Shown piece after piece: positions 62,976 through 64,000 of a DNA stretch of 64,000 nt; within the stretch, counting starts at the first letter, position 1; each line of letters opens with the position of its first letter. Position numbers and translations under genes: made by a program. Below the pieces are notes generated by a model. It was given only the letters and a program-made list of their open reading frames with translations, had not been told where the DNA came from and made no database searches. Origin of the DNA: Xanthobacter sp. YC-JY1 (GTDB lineage: Bacteria; Pseudomonadota; Alphaproteobacteria; Rhizobiales; Xanthobacteraceae); the NCBI RefSeq assembly GCF_021730305.1, contig NZ_CP032674.1, positions 4,263,001 through 4,327,000 of the forward strand, given 5' to 3'.

Positions 62976-63314
62976 TCAGATCACCTCTTCGCGGGTCCGG
63001 TGGAGGAATTCCTCCGTCCTGCGATCCAGCTCCTCGGCGCTGACGAGGCCGCGCTCCAGAGCGAGCTTCTCGAACGCCGCCAGCCACTGCTGGTAGTAGT
63101 TCCACGTCTCGTCATCGGGCGCGTGGGACTTGTCCCAGGTGCCGATGGTGCCGATCAGGCTCTGGCGGAAGTCCTCCCACTGGTAGGCCTTGGCCTCGGC
63201 GAGGGCGAGAGCCATGCCGAAGGCGCGGCCCTGCCAGGGCTCCTCGAACTGGAGGCTCTCGCAATTGCGCGGGATGGCGCCACGCCCGTCGAGCGATTCC
63301 ACATAGATGTCCAT
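62976..63314 (-). CDS. Nitrile hydratase accessory protein (metal-loading type)
   Basis: A 112-residue protein like the small activators encoded next to cobalt-type nitrile hydratases, which resemble the N-terminal part of the beta subunit. Landmarks are FEEPWQGRAFGMALALAEAK (about 23-42), YQWEDFRQSLIGTIG (about 44-58) and WNYYQQWLAAFEKLALERG (about 71-89). Such proteins help insert cobalt by swapping the alpha subunit. 13 bp after the alpha-subunit gene, clearly in the same operon. Thiocyanate hydrolase beta/alpha pieces are related and cannot be excluded. Confidence 0.85.
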   Translation of the reverse strand: MDIYVESLDGRGAIPRNCESLQFEEPWQGRAFGMALALAEAKAYQWEDFRQSLIGTIGTWDKSHAPDDETWNYYQQWLAAFEKLALERGLVSAEELDRRTEEFLHRTREEVI

Positions 63315-63327
63315 GGCGGCGATCCCT

Positions 63328-63954
63328 TCAGGCGGAGACGAGGCCGAGACCCTGCATGGCCTCGGTGGAGACGAGGGCGGCGAGTTTCTCCTCGGGCCAG
63401 CCCTCGGTGCCGGCGGGCCGCTCGGGGATCACGAAGTAGCGCACCTGCGCGCTCGAATCCCAGATGTCGATCCTTTTGTCCTCGGGCAGGCTCACGCCGA
63501 AATCGGCGAGCACGCCGCGCGGCTCGCGCACGATGCGGGCGCGGAAGACGGGATCCTTGAACCAGTAGGGCGGCAGGCCGAGCAGCGGCCAGGGCCAGCA
63601 GGAGCACAGGGTGCAGCAGACCACGTTGTGCGCGGCCGTGGTGTTCTCCACCACGCGCAGGTTCTCGCCCTCGATGCCGTCCTTGAGGCCCAGTTCGGCG
63701 ATGGCCTTGTTGGCATCCGCGAGCAGGCGCGCCTTGAAGGCCGGATCGGTCCAGGCCTTGGCCACCACCTTGGCGCCGTTGAACGGCCCCATCTCGTGCT
63801 CGAAGAAGCGGATGACGCGATCGACCGTGTCGACGCCGATCATGCCCTTCTCGCGGAACAGGGATTCGAGGGCCTTGGTGCGGGCGGCGTAATAGCTCTC
63901 GCTCTCCCGCAGATGGTGATGATGTTCGTGGTCGTGATCGTGATCGTCGCTCAT
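63328..63954 (-). CDS. nthA: Nitrile hydratase alpha subunit, cobalt type
   Basis: A 208-residue catalytic subunit that hydrates nitriles to amides. The metal-binding CTLCSC is at residues 114-119, in the Thr-containing form that marks cobalt enzymes (iron enzymes have CSLCSC). It is followed by WPWPLLGLPPYWFKDP (120-135) and RARIVREPRGVLADFG (138-153). The Val normally before the motif is Cys113 here. The N terminus is very rich in His and Asp (residues 3-14), which may bind metal; that stretch is not usual. The ATG at 63954 overlaps a TGA of an upstream frame. Thiocyanate hydrolase gamma is a close relative and cannot be excluded. Confidence 0.88.
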   Translation of the reverse strand: MSDDHDHDHEHHHHLRESESYYAARTKALESLFREKGMIGVDTVDRVIRFFEHEMGPFNGAKVVAKAWTDPAFKARLLADANKAIAELGLKDGIEGENLRVVENTTAAHNVVCCTLCSCWPWPLLGLPPYWFKDPVFRARIVREPRGVLADFGVSLPEDKRIDIWDSSAQVRYFVIPERPAGTEGWPEEKLAALVSTEAMQGLGLVSA

Positions 63955-64000
63955 GATTTTCCGCTCTGGCTATTGGGCGCGAGGCCGGTTGTTGTGATGA
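63951..64000 (-). CDS. Partial upstream frame, possibly the hydratase beta subunit C terminus
   Basis: A short open frame runs in from the right edge and ends ITTTGLAPNSQSGKS before a TGA that overlaps the alpha-subunit ATG. In cobalt-type clusters the beta subunit usually comes first, so this may be its tail, but too little is visible to tell. Partial, cut by the window. Confidence 0.25.
   Translation of the reverse strand, partial: ITTTGLAPNSQSGKS

Overview
The window is GC-rich, densely packed DNA that looks like the chromosome of a free-living alphaproteobacterium of the Rhizobiales, probably Xanthobacteraceae-like (Xanthobacter, Azorhizobium, Ancylobacter). This rests on base composition, on imperfect palindromic intergenic repeats of types common in that group, and on the mix of ABC importers, LysR/GntR/MocR/LacI regulators and oxidative catabolic enzymes. 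Family placement is inference. No rRNA, tRNA, CRISPR array, intact insertion sequence, phage gene or replication origin was seen. Functions are assigned from protein motifs read by eye, without database searches.

Layout. 0-8 kb: an alpha/beta hydrolase and a TetR regulator, divergent from a TriABC-like efflux operon with two lipoprotein adaptors and one RND pump. 8-10 kb: an acetolactate decarboxylase with an N-terminal ribbon-helix-helix-like segment, a 62-aa protein and a glycosyltransferase. 9.9-22.2 kb: two divergent arms around a GntR regulator. The minus arm encodes an SDR, aminotransferase, alpha/beta hydrolase, M20 amidohydrolase and bicupin. The plus arm encodes an NMT1/THI5-type ABC importer, a class II aldolase-like protein and a flavin monooxygenase. 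Together they look like import and breakdown of an unidentified, probably nitrogen-containing organic compound. 22-25 kb: a copper/zinc group (PCuAC chaperone with an apparent frameshift, a DUF2946-like protein, a ZigA-type COG0523 GTPase) around a Zur-like palindrome. 25-34 kb: mmsA and a GMC oxidoreductase, each divergent from one of two paralogous LysR regulators that meet tail to tail, then an AMP-dependent ligase and a MocR regulator. 34-35 kb: a CinA-like protein and a second COG0523 GTPase.

36.2-46.0 kb is the most intriguing region. One same-strand run encodes an OMP-decarboxylase-like protein, an aldehyde dehydrogenase, an amidohydrolase, a NadC-like phosphoribosyltransferase with an altered substrate pocket, a HAD pyrimidine-nucleotidase-like phosphatase and a complete Liv-type importer. 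I infer a catabolic route that may pass through a phosphoribosylated intermediate. This is a hypothesis from gene content.

46-53 kb: a SulP transporter, a DUF2165 protein, and a LacI-controlled operon (FAD oxidoreductase, IlvD/Edd-type dehydratase, orphan solute-binding protein) with twin LacI operators. 54-60 kb: a minus-strand operon of YcaC-like hydrolase, Tat-exported chloroperoxidase-like hydrolase, XapX, YtcJ-type amidohydrolase, DoxX and an MFS transporter with an extra C-terminal domain, flanked by HxlR and AraC regulators. 61.6-64 kb: a cobalt-type nitrile hydratase alpha subunit, its accessory protein, a DUF1097 protein and a HupE/UreJ metal permease. The operon runs off the right edge, where the beta subunit probably lies.
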